This document shows, one piece after another, positions 25,387 to 34,097 of a stretch of DNA of 64,000 nt (its first letter is position 1; every line of letters begins with the position of its first letter). The stretch comes from Limnohabitans sp. (GTDB lineage: Bacteria; Pseudomonadota; Gammaproteobacteria; Burkholderiales; Burkholderiaceae_C), in NCBI RefSeq assembly GCF_023910625.1, contig NZ_JAAVVW010000002.1, positions 62,001-126,000 on the forward strand, in the 5' to 3' direction. The position numbers and the translations under genes are program-made. The notes below the pieces were generated by a model. It was not told the origin of the DNA, ran no database searches, and was given only the letters and a program-made list of their open reading frames with translations.

Positions 25387-26013
25387 TCATGCAAACAATA
25401 GCTGCTGATCTTGCATGCCGACATCCTCTTGCGAGGGTTTTGCAGGCTGGTTAGCTGCCGTTGTAGCAATGACGCATGGTTGCAGAGCCGCTAGGACGGA
25501 TCGTTTTGCTCGGTACGTGCTGCAGTACAACCACTCACCATTTTTGAAGATCTCGTGTTCCACGGAAAAGTGGCGATTGTCAGAATGCGCATTGACGACT
25601 TTCAGCCGATCACCGTTCCATTGGAACGTGTCGCCAGCCTTGATCGACCGTGCACGCTTTCGGGTCGAAGCCGCCTCTTGATGATGCTGCTCGACACGTT
25701 CTCTCCACGCTATTTCACTCGGATCTTCTGTTGGCGCTAAAAGCGCAAGCAGAGAAAGAGGCATGTCGACTTCATCACGTTCAGACACACTCTTGTGCCC
25801 CCAACCATGATGAGGCCAGCCGGATTGGATGAGGTACAAGGCCGGTGAAATTTCCCCGGTGCCCGTGTGCTTGACGATCATCCAAAGGTGGTTACCCACC
25901 AGTCGATGTTCGACAAGTCTCCAGACCGCATCGTCTGACTTTTGCCAGGCAACGAGCCTGTTGACCTCGGCGGCTTTGTTGTGGCTTTTGTCGATGGCGT
26001 AAGACCAGCCCAT
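25387..26013 (-). CDS. Hypothetical protein, 208 residues
   Basis: Starts MGWSYAIDKSHNKAAEVNRL two bases after the stop of the 135-residue gene, so the pair is an operon. A WRLVEHRLVGNHLWMIV segment and a basic middle (TRKRARSIKAGDTFQW) are visible. No known family named. Confidence 0.58.
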   Translation of the reverse strand: MGWSYAIDKSHNKAAEVNRLVAWQKSDDAVWRLVEHRLVGNHLWMIVKHTGTGEISPALYLIQSGWPHHGWGHKSVSERDEVDMPLSLLALLAPTEDPSEIAWRERVEQHHQEAASTRKRARSIKAGDTFQWNGDRLKVVNAHSDNRHFSVEHEIFKNGEWLYCSTYRAKRSVLAALQPCVIATTAANQPAKPSQEDVGMQDQQLLFA

Positions 26014-26014
26014 T

Positions 26015-26422
26015 TCACACCTCCCGTCCGATGCGCCATGACTCACGCCAAGATTCCACATCAGATGAGTTGGCGAACAAGGCCACACGTGCATCTACCA
26101 GCGTGAGTGCGGCATCAAACTCTGCAGCCGTTAAGCTGCAAGTATCGCGGTTGCCGCCATCCAGGCACAGCCCTTCATTCGAAAATTCCCTGAACTTCAG
26201 GGTGGTGTAGTAGTACCGCGAAACGAACCAGCCGCGGCCATCTTGCATGCGACCGTTGGAATTTTTAAGATAAAACTCCACCAGAGGTTCGGCTTTCTCC
26301 CATGTGAGCACGTCATTCAGGCCGTATTTCATGCCCTTACGAACGATGCGCACACCGAAGTTGCCGATGTTGCCATCAAGATCATCGCCATTTGTCAGCG
26401 CGATTTGTTTGTCAGTTTCCAT
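26015..26422 (-). CDS. Hypothetical protein, 135 residues
   Basis: METDKQIALTNGDDLDGNIG onward, with aromatic GWFVSRYYYTTLKFREF in the middle and Asp/Glu-rich ends. The leader-borne GAAAGGAAGTC precedes the ATG. Function unknown. Confidence 0.58.
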   Translation of the reverse strand: METDKQIALTNGDDLDGNIGNFGVRIVRKGMKYGLNDVLTWEKAEPLVEFYLKNSNGRMQDGRGWFVSRYYYTTLKFREFSNEGLCLDGGNRDTCSLTAAEFDAALTLVDARVALFANSSDVESWRESWRIGREV

Positions 26423-26535
26423 GACTTCCTTTCGTTCCCCCGTGTTTATGGGGTTGTTGATGAAAGGAAAAAGCCGGTGGGCTTTCCTTTGTGGCCATGG
26501 CGGGCCCTCAAAAGAAAACCCGCCGAAGCGGGTCT
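26423..26535 (-). promoter_or_regulatory. Shared RNA leader upstream of the 135-residue gene
   Basis: GACCCGCTTCGGCGGGTTTT hairpin, with GGGTTTTCTTTTGAGGG alternatively pairing to an AAAGGAAAGCCC segment. CCTTTCATCAACAACCCC faces GAAAGG around an AT-rich inner hairpin. Confidence 0.6.
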
Positions 26536-26567
26536 AATGATCGAACTGTCACGGTAGGTTTACCGAC

Positions 26568-26984
26568 TCAGTTATTTGTTTTTGTTGCCTCATAGGCAAG
26601 TGCGAAGGTGCGCACCAAACTGGCATGCAAGGTCCCGATCTTTGGTGAAGAGCCGTATGGCGTCCCTGGCGCGGTTCGAAAAAATCTCTCAGTCCAAGGC
26701 AGGTCAACGATCGTCTTCATGTTGAACTTGGTGTCATATGAAAGACCGGCTGTTCTGTAGCCTTCTGGGCTCAGAAGCTGACAGATGGCCACCTCACCAG
26801 TTCTGAGATTGTTTAGCTGTTTAGATGTGCCGTATACGACTCGAACGATCGCTCCATCTGATTTCTCAATGACACCAAAGACAAGCGCAGGCCTTGGTTT
26901 GGGACCGGGTTTTAGTTCTGGTAACTCTGGAAACAAGCACCAGACTATATCTCCGGGTGTTGGTAGCTTACCCGGCGGCCTCAT
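26568..26984 (-). CDS. PemK/MazF-like toxin
   Basis: 138 residues. The N-terminus PTPGDIVWCLFPELPELKPG with PKPRPALVFGV matches the MazF/PemK beta-barrel (PGDIxW...RPxLV). Members cleave RNA. The gene overlaps the antitoxin-like gene by four bases (ATGA) with the antitoxin first, the usual toxin-antitoxin layout. It lacks the shared leader, as expected if it is regulated by its antitoxin. Confidence 0.65.
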   Translation of the reverse strand: MRPPGKLPTPGDIVWCLFPELPELKPGPKPRPALVFGVIEKSDGAIVRVVYGTSKQLNNLRTGEVAICQLLSPEGYRTAGLSYDTKFNMKTIVDLPWTERFFRTAPGTPYGSSPKIGTLHASLVRTFALAYEATKTNN

Positions 26985-27259
26985 CCGAACAAAACCTCTT
27001 CTCGAATGGTTTCCCCAATGGGCAAAAGGTCGTTTGCATCACGTCTCACTGCTTTGATTTGCCTTTCGCTAAGTGGCCCATCGTCTGGCTCGTAGCTAGG
27101 CAGAATTTCGGATGCCAATTTAGACAAAGCCAAGTGAACCACCTGGGTTTCATTGACATCCAATTGTTGAGCAAGCGCTTTGACAGTGAGTCGAGTCACG
27201 CCGTGCAAAGAGTCTCTGGTTCTGAACTTCAACAAGAGAGAGTCGTGAGTAGTTGCCAT
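26981..27259 (-). CDS. Antitoxin-like protein of the MazF/PemK pair
   Basis: 92 residues from MATTHDSLLLKFRTRD, with a helical RLTVKALAQQLDVNETQVVHLAL part that could be a ribbon-helix-helix or HTH DNA-binding domain, and a C-terminal acidic part. GGAG lies nine bases upstream. An in-frame start at 27352 has an even stronger AAGGAGG and would add 31 residues, so the start is uncertain. An AT-rich inverted repeat covers the region between the two starts. Confidence 0.55.
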   Translation of the reverse strand: MATTHDSLLLKFRTRDSLHGVTRLTVKALAQQLDVNETQVVHLALSKLASEILPSYEPDDGPLSERQIKAVRRDANDLLPIGETIREEVLFG

Positions 27260-27264
27260 GGCAT

Positions 27265-27300
27265 TTGCTCCAAAAATATATTTTGAATATATATCTTTTA
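27265..27300. promoter_or_regulatory. AT-rich inverted repeat, probable toxin-antitoxin operator/promoter
   Basis: ATATATT-CAA-AATATAT is a perfect 7-bp inverted repeat just upstream of the MATTHD start. TTGCTT and TATATT lie near -35/-10 spacing on the minus strand. This is typical of autoregulated toxin-antitoxin operons. Confidence 0.45.
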
Positions 27301-27371
27301 TTGGATTAAAGCAATTGGAGTTGCAAATCTGACTGGACTGTTCATGAGACATATTGCCTCCTTCTAAAAAA

Positions 27372-27394
27372 AGAAAACCCGCCGAAGCGGGTCT
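27372..27394 (-). terminator. Terminator after the 27402 gene
   Basis: GACCCGCTTCGGCGGGTTTTCTTTTTTT: a TTCG-loop hairpin followed by T-rich sequence. Same type as in the leaders but without the competing arm. Confidence 0.75.
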
Positions 27395-27401
27395 GTGATG
27401 G

Positions 27402-27777
27402 TCACCCTGCGGCATGCGCCCGGGCGATGTCTTGACACTGCACCTTGAGCCGATTGAGTCGGCGCAGGCGATTTTTCTTGGCAACCGAGAACTCGTCGCG
27501 GCCAATGCCAGAGACATGGAACTCGCCGATGTTGAGCTTGCGGCCAAACGTCTCAATTGCTGCTTGGTCCAGGGCCTTTTCGTAGAGGCCTTGCAGCCGC
27601 TGTTCAAAGTCCTTGAATTTTGCTACGGCCAAGCGATGCTCTTGGGCGCCGAACTCCGGGAAGAGTTGGCGGATCATTCGACGATGCATCCCACGGTTCG
27701 CGAACGAACTGAAGATCGTGACTGGGCCGCTGATGAGGCGGAATTTAAATTGGTGCTGGTACCGTTGAAGGTTCATG
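27402..27777 (-). CDS. Basic protein, 124 residues (internal start behind its own leader)
   Basis: MNLQRYQHQFKFRLISGPV to ARAHAAG, rich in Arg/Lys (NRLRRLNRLKVQC). The leader-borne GAAAGG is six bases upstream, so translation probably starts here, although the frame is open far upstream into the preceding gene. No known family. Confidence 0.55.
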
Positions 27778-28580
27778 CAGTCCTTTCGTTTCCCCGCGTG
27801 GGGTTGTTGATGAAAGGTGGGCCTTGAGGCTTTCATATTTGTTGGCTGGGCCAACAGATACGGAAACCTCCTCCGTTGAAGAGGGCAAAGAAAAACCCAC
27901 GCCTCAAGGAGACGTGGGCTTCTATCGTCAAGTAGCGTGCCGCTATTTGACTTGTGAAGCATGCTTTTAGGCGTGAGCAAGGGTGACCAATGTCCTCCCT
28001 TGGTGATCCACTCCGGTGAGCAAGGGACCCAATGGTTTGGGTCAACCACCGTTAGCGTTTGTGCTGCCTTCGCTTCAGCCTCAAGTACCTCAATGCGCTC
28101 GGATAATTCCGTCAAGGTGTTGACAACCTCGTCCACAGACTTTGCGTAGACCTCGTGGCCGCTGCCATCGCCCGGCACAATGGCAAGCATGATTCGTCGC
28201 ACATCAAGGTGTTCTGGCACAAGTGCTGCGGGGGCTAGATGCTTCTCAAGCAGTTCCGCAGCCTCTAAACATCGGTCAATGCTGTCGCGCCATGTGTGGT
28301 GATCTTCACGCAAGCGTCGAATGGTCCCTGAAAAGGCAGCATTCGCCACAGGCTCCTGCACCGGTGGTGCGGTGGGGATGGTGTAGAGCGTGTCAATACT
28401 TTTGAGCAACGCAGTGCGATACTGCCCAAGGCTCTGAAAGCTCACGGCCAATGTGTCATCAGCAATAACTCGTCGAAGGTCAGACAGCGCCGATTGCGTT
28501 GGCGCTGGCTGTGAGGATGGCACGTCGGTTGATGTGACTGGTTTAGCCTCAACCACTGGTGTGATTTTTTCATTCGTCAT
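27402..28580 (-). CDS. Hypothetical 392-codon ORF reading through a leader; upstream gene probably ends near 27920
   Basis: From MTNEKITPVVEAKPV the frame encodes a Pro-rich start, a helical region (DVRRIMLAIV, TLTELSERIEVLEAEAKAAQ) and NHWVPCSPEWITKGGHW. It has no stop before an intrinsic terminator (27887-27918) and continues in frame through the leader into the 124-residue gene. The last plausible part of the upstream protein is around 27930-28000. Either a stop was lost by a base error or a fusion exists. Confidence 0.5.
   Translation of the reverse strand: MTNEKITPVVEAKPVTSTDVPSSQPAPTQSALSDLRRVIADDTLAVSFQSLGQYRTALLKSIDTLYTIPTAPPVQEPVANAAFSGTIRRLREDHHTWRDSIDRCLEAAELLEKHLAPAALVPEHLDVRRIMLAIVPGDGSGHEVYAKSVDEVVNTLTELSERIEVLEAEAKAAQTLTVVDPNHWVPCSPEWITKGGHWSPLLTPKSMLHKSNSGTLLDDRSPRLLEAWVFLCPLQRRRFPYLLAQPTNMKASRPTFHQQPHAGKRKDCMNLQRYQHQFKFRLISGPVTIFSSFANRGMHRRMIRQLFPEFGAQEHRLAVAKFKDFEQRLQGLYEKALDQAAIETFGRKLNIGEFHVSGIGRDEFSVAKKNRLRRLNRLKVQCQDIARAHAAG
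27778..27918 (-). promoter_or_regulatory. Terminator plus shared RNA leader inside the open frame
   Basis: Intrinsic terminator CCCACGTCTC/GAGGCGTGGG with a T-tract (27887-27918). Then TGTTGGCCCAGCCAACA, and CCTTTCATCAACAACCCC facing GAAAGG around CCCCACGCGGGG. The competing arm is less evident than in other copies. Confidence 0.5.
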
Positions 28581-28690
28581 AAATTACCTTTCTTGCCTCA
28601 AAAGTGGCTGTTAATAAAGGCGTGAAACCGAATGGCTTTCTCATGCACCCTGACATCTGGACGCATGAGAAAACCCACCCGCGTGAGCGG
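28581..28690 (-). promoter_or_regulatory. Shared RNA leader upstream of the 392-codon ORF
   Basis: CACCCGCGTGGGTTTTC-type hairpin, with GGTTTTCTCATGCG alternatively pairing to GCATGAGAAAGCC. CCTTTATTAACAGCC faces GAAAGG around GCCACTTTTGAGGC. Confidence 0.55.
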
Positions 28691-28700
28691 ATGAGTTTGG

Positions 28701-28730
28701 AAAAAAGAACCGACCCACGAGGGGTCAGTT
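28701..28730 (-). terminator. Rho-independent terminator after nrdJ
   Basis: AACTGACCC, CTCGT loop, GGGTCGGTT, then TCTTTTTT on the minus strand. Confidence 0.85.
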
Positions 28731-28738
28731 CATTTCGT

Positions 28739-31700
28739 TTAGCCGCAGCTACCAATAGTGCCGCAGTTGGTGCAGAAGTCGCAGCCGTCTTTTTTGATGA
28801 CGGCGTGCGCACCGCACTCCTTGCATTCCTTACCGGCCACGACCTGGGAGCTGCCGTGAGCAGTATTCCCTTGGTGCGTATGCCGCTCGGTTTGCTCGGA
28901 TTGCAACGGTTTGGCGCGTACCTTGGTGGGCACAGGATTGCCATCGACGTCCAGGACGCCTTTGGAGATCAGTGCCTCCTGGACCGCATAAGCGATCAAG
29001 GCCACCTCGGAATTGTGGAAATCGTGGCACTTTCGTACCGTCATCCTTCTCGTACCAGCCATAGCGCACACGTCCTTTGTCGGAGCGAACGGCACGGCCA
29101 TCTTGGAGCGCCTTGGCCAGCATCGGCACACCGGAGCGGGCCAACAGTGATAGGCTTCTGGCATGGATCGCAATCCACTCGCCGGGTACGCCATCAGGCG
29201 AAGCAGTGATGAACACTTCGACGGGTCTCTCGACCTCGACATTGACGCCACCAACAACCCCTTGCACGCTGGCAAAGGAGACAGTCAGGTACATCGATGA
29301 GTCGCCGGTAGAGCCGCTGTAGGCGACCTTCTTGACGACAGCTTGGAGGTCATCGCCACCGGGGCGGTGCGTGAGCACCACACTTGCGGGGTCCACGTCG
29401 GCGGACACAGTCACCTTTTCTTCTGGCTTTTTGGTTTCAGTCGCGGGCGCAGCGGGTGCAGCAACCAGGACAGATCCCAAAATGGCGTTTGGACGGTAGC
29501 AAGCTACGCCCTTAAGCCCCAGTTTGTTGGCTTTGAGGTAGATGCCCTTGAAGTCTTCGAACGGGTAATCAGCGGGGACGTTGATCGTCTTGCTGATGGC
29601 CGCATCGATGTAAGGCTGCACCGCCGCCAAGACGGACAGGTGCTGATCGACCGAGAGCGTCTGTGCAGTCACGAATGACTTAGGCAGAACATCACTGACC
29701 TTGTAGGACTTAGCGTCGAACTCAAACTCAGTTTTGAACTGCACAATCGCATCAAGCAAGGCCTGCTTGAACGCCACCGCATCGCCTCCGACGTGTGCCG
29801 ATACATCGCCAACCTCAATGAACACGCGCAAGGCGTGATCGAGGACCGCGAAGCTCTCTTTGCCGCCGTCTGCCGTACGCTTGTTACGCATATAGGCCAA
29901 CGAAAACATAGGCTCAACCCCGTTTGAGCAGTTGTCACCGAATGCCAAGCTGACCGTGCCCACGGGGGCAATAGACAGCAAGTGGCTGTTGCGCAGGCCA
30001 TGTTCGCGAATTCCTTCGCGTATGTGATCTGGCAAGCGATTTGCAAATCCACTTTGCAAGTACTTCTCGCGATCGAGCAATGGGAATGTCCCGCGCTCTT
30101 TGGCGAGTTCGATCGACGCTTCGTATGCCGCATCGCGCATGGCACAGGACACGGACGAGGCGAAATCATCACCGTCGGCGCTGCCGTACTCAATGCCCAA
30201 CATCGCCATGCAAGAGCCAAGGCCCGTGAAGCCACCGCCAATGCGACGCTTGTTTTGCGCCTCTTGACGTTGCTGCTCAAGCGGCCAATGGGTCACGTCA
30301 AGTACGTTGTCCAAGAAGCGCACAAGCGTCTTGACGGTCGCTTTGAAATGGTCGAAATTGAACGATGAGTCCTTCGAAAACGGCTTACTCACGAACTTGG
30401 GCAGAATGATCTGACCGAGGTCGCAGCAACCGTATTTAGGCAGGGGATGCTCCGCGCAGTTATGCACATACAAACCATTTGCATCAAATGCGTGCACATC
30501 GTTGACCGTCACATCAAAAACTTCTTCATTTCCAATGCTGACCAGGTCAATCACTTCGGAAAAGAATCGTTCTTTGTTTGGCGTCCGTTTGTAGCTTGAA
30601 AGAAGCGATTTCAGTTTCTTGGCTTTAGCGTGGTGTTTAAACCCAACTTGATTTTGGAAGAATTGCAGACTGTCGCCCGACACAACCAAATCATGCGTTG
30701 GCTTTGTTTTGTACATGCGCTTTTTCCCTTTGCCGTCAGGCAAAAGCATCTCCGCATTGTTACGGCGATTTTGGTAAATCGTCGATATAACGCCAAGTCT
30801 CGCCAACATACGCTGAACAGTCTTCAAAGATTCAGGGCTAGATTGCGACAGCCGAACGCTGACGCCTTTCTGTTGTTGTCCTTGAACCGAACCATCTGCA
30901 TCAAAGAAGCCGCAAAGGAATCCTTTGTAGAAATCCGAGGAGCCCTCTTCTACGGTTGCCGGGATGCTTTTGATACCAGAAGTAATGCCAAATTTCGCGG
31001 CAAGGTCACCCAGTCCGCGTGATTTAAGCCGATACTCTGCACGTCCAGAAATTTTCGAGAAACCTTTGAAATCAGAACGACTTTTAAGATCCCGAATGGA
31101 TTTCCGAACTGTTGCCATCATCGACAACGCACTTTCGTCAAGCACGTCTTTTCTCTCGGTCCACACACTGATCTGCCCCACACCATTGCTGGAGTGAACA
31201 AAGCCGTCGCCGAACAATACGCCAAGCATGTAACCCTCATTCCAAGATCCTTTGCCCGCCCACTGTGAAAAACCACGGTGGTTGTGCAAAACGACCTTAT
31301 CACCGGCATTCAAATTTTTGGCCTCAACCCAAACTTGCTCGCTGCCCTGCTTGACCAAAACCTTGTGGTTTCCTGTCAACTTGAGATCAAAGCCTTTGGA
31401 TGTTCTGAGCAAGAACACTTCCTTCTTGCCGGTCTCAAAGAAGCCATCGCTTACGGTGGCATAGCCTTCGCCGTTGACCACCGCAGAAAACTTCTTGCCA
31501 ATCAGGTCCTTGACTTGACGAGGCCCGTCGGTAGTTGTCACCCATGTATCACGAGTGACGCAAGGATTGGTTGCCTCAAGTTTTTCGCAGTACCAGAGGT
31601 TGTTTTCACGGGTGAAATTGCTGCCCAGCAAAATGCCTGGTTCAGCGAAGTCGTAGTTCGACTTCATGACCGTGTCCCACATTTCCTTGGCTGACACTTC

Positions 31701-32447
31701 ACGGTAAACCCACAGACCGTCAGCACGCTGACGCACACCGGGGTTGTTGGCCACGAAGCGATCGCTGGGCTTGGCTTTGTGGACCAATTCCCATGTCTCA
31801 CCCGCTTCCAGTGCTTCAAAGAAATTGTCTTCGACGAACAAACTCACGTTGAAGTTGTTCCAGCGCCCGGGGGTGCGTTTTGCCGTGATGAAATCGAGCA
31901 CGTCTGGGTGATCCATTCGCAAGACGCCCATTTGGGCACCTCGCCTGGCGCCGGCACTTTCTACGGTGCCACAGGACTTGTCAAACACGTCCATGTAACT
32001 GCAAGGGCCGGATGCCTCAGAGTGAGTGCCGCCCACGAAAGCGCCTTGGGGGCGAATGCGCGAGAAGTCATACCCCACACCACCACCGCGACGCATAGTC
32101 TCGGCGGCTTCACGAAGGGCCTCGTAAATGCCGGGATTTCCATCCTCGTCAAGACCTTGAATGCAGTCACCCACAGGCTGAACGAAACAATTGATGAGGG
32201 TGGCCTTGATGTCGGTGCCTGCGGCGCTCATGATGCGACCGCCGCCGACGCCGCCGTCGTGCATCATTTTCAAAAAAATCTCAGCAAACTGCTCGCGCAT
32301 CTCTGGGGTTTTTTCGGCTTGAGCGATGCCTCGGGCTACTCGAACGAAAAGATCGTCTGCGGTGTTTTCACCGGATTTGAGGTACTTCTCGGCCAGAATG
32401 ACCGAACTGATTTTTTGAGGGCTCAAAGAGACCAGATTGTTTGACAT
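28739..32447 (-). CDS. nrdJ: Class II (B12-dependent) ribonucleotide reductase with intein; frameshifted near 3' end
   Basis: About 1235 codons including a 368-residue intein. The exteins show class II RNR features: ATLINCFVQPVGDCI, GGGVGYDFSRIRP, the NPCAEHPL active-site loop (split by the intein), and a C-terminal Cys-rich tail (CKECGAHAVIKKDGCDFCTNCG) for thioredoxin or Zn interaction. The unbroken frame runs 32447-28830. One extra T at about 29019-29021 shifts it, and the true end (HNSEVALIAYAVQEAL to GSCG) continues in another frame to 28739. It makes dNTPs independently of oxygen and fits the element's replication genes. Confidence 0.88.
30459..31562 (-). other. Intein with LAGLIDADG-type homing endonuclease in NrdJ
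   Basis: 368 residues between NP|C and HN|C in NPCAEHPLPKYG. Block A CVTRDTWVTTTDGPRQV, block B TGNHKVLV, LAGLIDADG-like GYMLGVLFGDGFV and YKGFLCGFFDADGSV, block F VFDVTVNDVHAFDANGLYVHN. The first Cys, last His-Asn and +1 Cys are all present, so splicing should be possible. It sits in the active-site loop, a common RNR intein site. Confidence 0.9.
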
Positions 32448-32550
32448 TGCAAACTCCTAAAAATTGCAGCATTGAGCTGCGTGGTTGAAAAAGCGGGCAT
32501 AAGAAAACCACCCAAAGCTTGTCGCCAGGGGTGGTTTTGTTTTGACGCCT
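32448..32550 (-). promoter_or_regulatory. Leader and terminator region upstream of nrdJ
   Basis: AAAACCACCCCTGG and GGGTGGTTTT arms form a terminator-type hairpin, whose GGTGGTTTTC could alternatively pair with AACCACGC. GCAGCTCAATGCTGC lies before AGGAG. No cobalamin-riboswitch elements are visible. Confidence 0.45.
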
Positions 32551-32559
32551 TGTGAGGGT

Positions 32560-32979
32560 CTAGCGGGCGTAGTGAACTGGTCGCTCGTAGCGGCCCTTTT
32601 CATCCCGGTAGACGCTCACGAAATGGCCGTTCTTGCTTCCGTCATCGAAAGTGAAGGAGAACGTCTCCCCGTAGGCAAGCGACTTGCCCAGAGGCCAAAC
32701 ACCCACCAGCCCTTCCGCGGCAAGCGCTTCGTTGAGGACTGGAAAGTAGTTATGACGGCTCACCTTTGCAGGTGTCTCGGTTGTTTCGTAGAGGTGCGTC
32801 GCGCTGCCATCTGATTGCATTTGCATGGTGACCGTTAGCACCGATTCGCAAGTGTCTTTTGGCCGCATGGTGATGGTCATGCGCCCTTGGGAGAGCATCT
32901 GCACAGAGCACTGGACGGGGCTTGCGATGGACGCAGCCAACTTCATGAACTCACTGGGTGTGAGCTGTTTTTTTGACAT
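32560..32979 (-). CDS. Hypothetical protein, 139 residues
   Basis: MSKKQLTPSEFMKLAASIA onward, probably beta-rich (MTITMRPKDTCESVLTVTMQMQ; ETFSFTFDDGSKNGHFVSVYRD). The GAAAGG from its leader is eight bases upstream. No family recognised. Confidence 0.58.
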   Translation of the reverse strand: MSKKQLTPSEFMKLAASIASPVQCSVQMLSQGRMTITMRPKDTCESVLTVTMQMQSDGSATHLYETTETPAKVSRHNYFPVLNEALAAEGLVGVWPLGKSLAYGETFSFTFDDGSKNGHFVSVYRDEKGRYERPVHYAR

Positions 32980-33086
32980 TGGAGCCTTTCTATTCCGCAG
33001 TTGCGGTGTTGATGAAAGGCGGGCCTTGAGGCTTTCTGATGGAGCTGTTGAGGTCCATGAGAAAGCCCCCGGTTAGGGGAGCTTTG
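32980..33086 (-). promoter_or_regulatory. Shared RNA leader upstream of the 139-residue gene
   Basis: GCTCCCCTAACCGGGGGCTTT hairpin, with GGCTTTCTCATGGA alternatively pairing to TCCATCAGAAAGCC. CCTTTCATCAACACC faces AGAAAGG around CCGCAACTGCGG. Nearly identical to the copy at 24438. Confidence 0.65.
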
Positions 33087-33146
33087 ATTTTGTGGTTTTG
33101 ATTGAGGGTTGTGCGTTTGAATAACAACGCATTTGACACACCTTTT

Positions 33147-33168
33147 GACCGCCCAAATTTGGGCGGTC
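33147..33168. promoter_or_regulatory. 22-bp perfect palindrome downstream of DUF1566 paralogue 3
   Basis: Same arms and centre as the other perfect copies, about 50 bp beyond the DUF1566 stop. Part of the duplicated block shared with 24.4-24.7 kb. Confidence 0.6.
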
Positions 33169-33218
33169 GTAGGTTTTGCCAACCCGCCAGATGACCAAAG
33201 CGGCTTGCGCCGCCCAAA

Positions 33219-33345
33219 TCACTGACGGGCACGCACCAACCGAACTTGAAAGTCGTAGTAGCTGAAGTTGTAGCCGACGTAGTCGTCGCTGAAACTGACG
33301 CACCAACCGCTGTAGCGGCTACCGCGCACATACTGCGAAGAAGAC
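33219..33345 (-). repeat. Candidate variable region (VR) 2
   Basis: Partner of VR 1. Variable codons at 33249-33302 are followed by an invariant block to the stop and beyond, including a GCGGC-GCAA-GCCGC hairpin. Confidence 0.55.
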
Positions 33346-34097
33346 CAGAACCAGCCGCCTTTGGGGGCGGACTTAGTGCCGACGAGGCTTTTGAGTTCCT
33401 CGATCGTTGGCAAACGCCAGTCGCTGTGCGTCAGCCCGAGGGCAGAGTCAGCGTTGACTTTCGCCACCAGCGCAGACGCATCGCCCTCTCGGCCGTCGCC
33501 CCAGTTGGTGTAGCGGGTATCGTCTTCATCGGGCAAGATCAACCAATCAAGCCCTTCTGTGACCACAATGCGGTGCTGTTCAGGCACTTCAACTTGCAAG
33601 CTCCCAAGGCTGTCATCTCCTTCTTTGCCTCGTGTGTACACGTCGACGACGATGCCTTTATGAGCAAGGTCGCGGATGCGAACGCTGAAGTTAGGGGTGC
33701 CCAGCCAGGCTGCGCCATCGGTTAGCTCATAGTCGCCATCGGGCAACTCCAGATCTGAGGCTTGGAGCCGCAATCCAAAGTCGCTTTTGAGCGTCATGAG
33801 CTCGATGCACGTAGTGCTGCAGTTGAACCCGTCGTGGCTCACTGTTTCGAAATGCACGGCGTCTGCGCTGACGACCATCTTTTCAACCTGGGTGTTCAAG
33901 ACGTTGCCGTCTTTGTCGGCCCAACTCACGACCGTGGACAGGGCTGTTGCTGTGACGAGCTTTTGGTCCAGCACCATCTGTGCAAGTTCGATGATCTTGG
34001 CTGCGATCGCCTTGTCGATCATCGCTGTGGCGATAACGATCTTGACCATTGGTTCGCCGGCATGACGGGAATGCAGTTGGTAGCTTTTTGAGTCCAT
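33219..34097 (-). CDS. DUF1566 protein, paralogue 3 (candidate variable protein)
   Basis: 292 residues with no signal peptide. The N-terminal 180 residues are unrelated to paralogue 2 (MDSKSYQLHSRHAGEPMVK; later FSVRIRDLAHKGIVVDVY). The C-terminal domain has WLILPDEDDTRYTN, SDWRLPTIEELKSLVG and WFWSSSQYVRG, and a Tyr/Asp/Ser/Phe-rich variable end before QVRLVRARQ. The shared domain and 3' flank on different N-termini suggest module shuffling or retrohoming. The start follows GAAAGGAAGTCCC. Confidence 0.72.
   Translation of the reverse strand: MDSKSYQLHSRHAGEPMVKIVIATAMIDKAIAAKIIELAQMVLDQKLVTATALSTVVSWADKDGNVLNTQVEKMVVSADAVHFETVSHDGFNCSTTCIELMTLKSDFGLRLQASDLELPDGDYELTDGAAWLGTPNFSVRIRDLAHKGIVVDVYTRGKEGDDSLGSLQVEVPEQHRIVVTEGLDWLILPDEDDTRYTNWGDGREGDASALVAKVNADSALGLTHSDWRLPTIEELKSLVGTKSAPKGGWFWSSSQYVRGSRYSGWCVSFSDDYVGYNFSYYDFQVRLVRARQ

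Noticed and set aside
28570-28944. 124-codon ORF across the nrdJ end and leader
   Set aside because: It runs through the nrdJ terminator and has low-complexity shadow composition.
32448-32550. Cobalamin riboswitch upstream of the B12-dependent reductase
   Set aside because: The region is too short and no B12-box-like sequence is visible; it looks like a variant of the shared leader.
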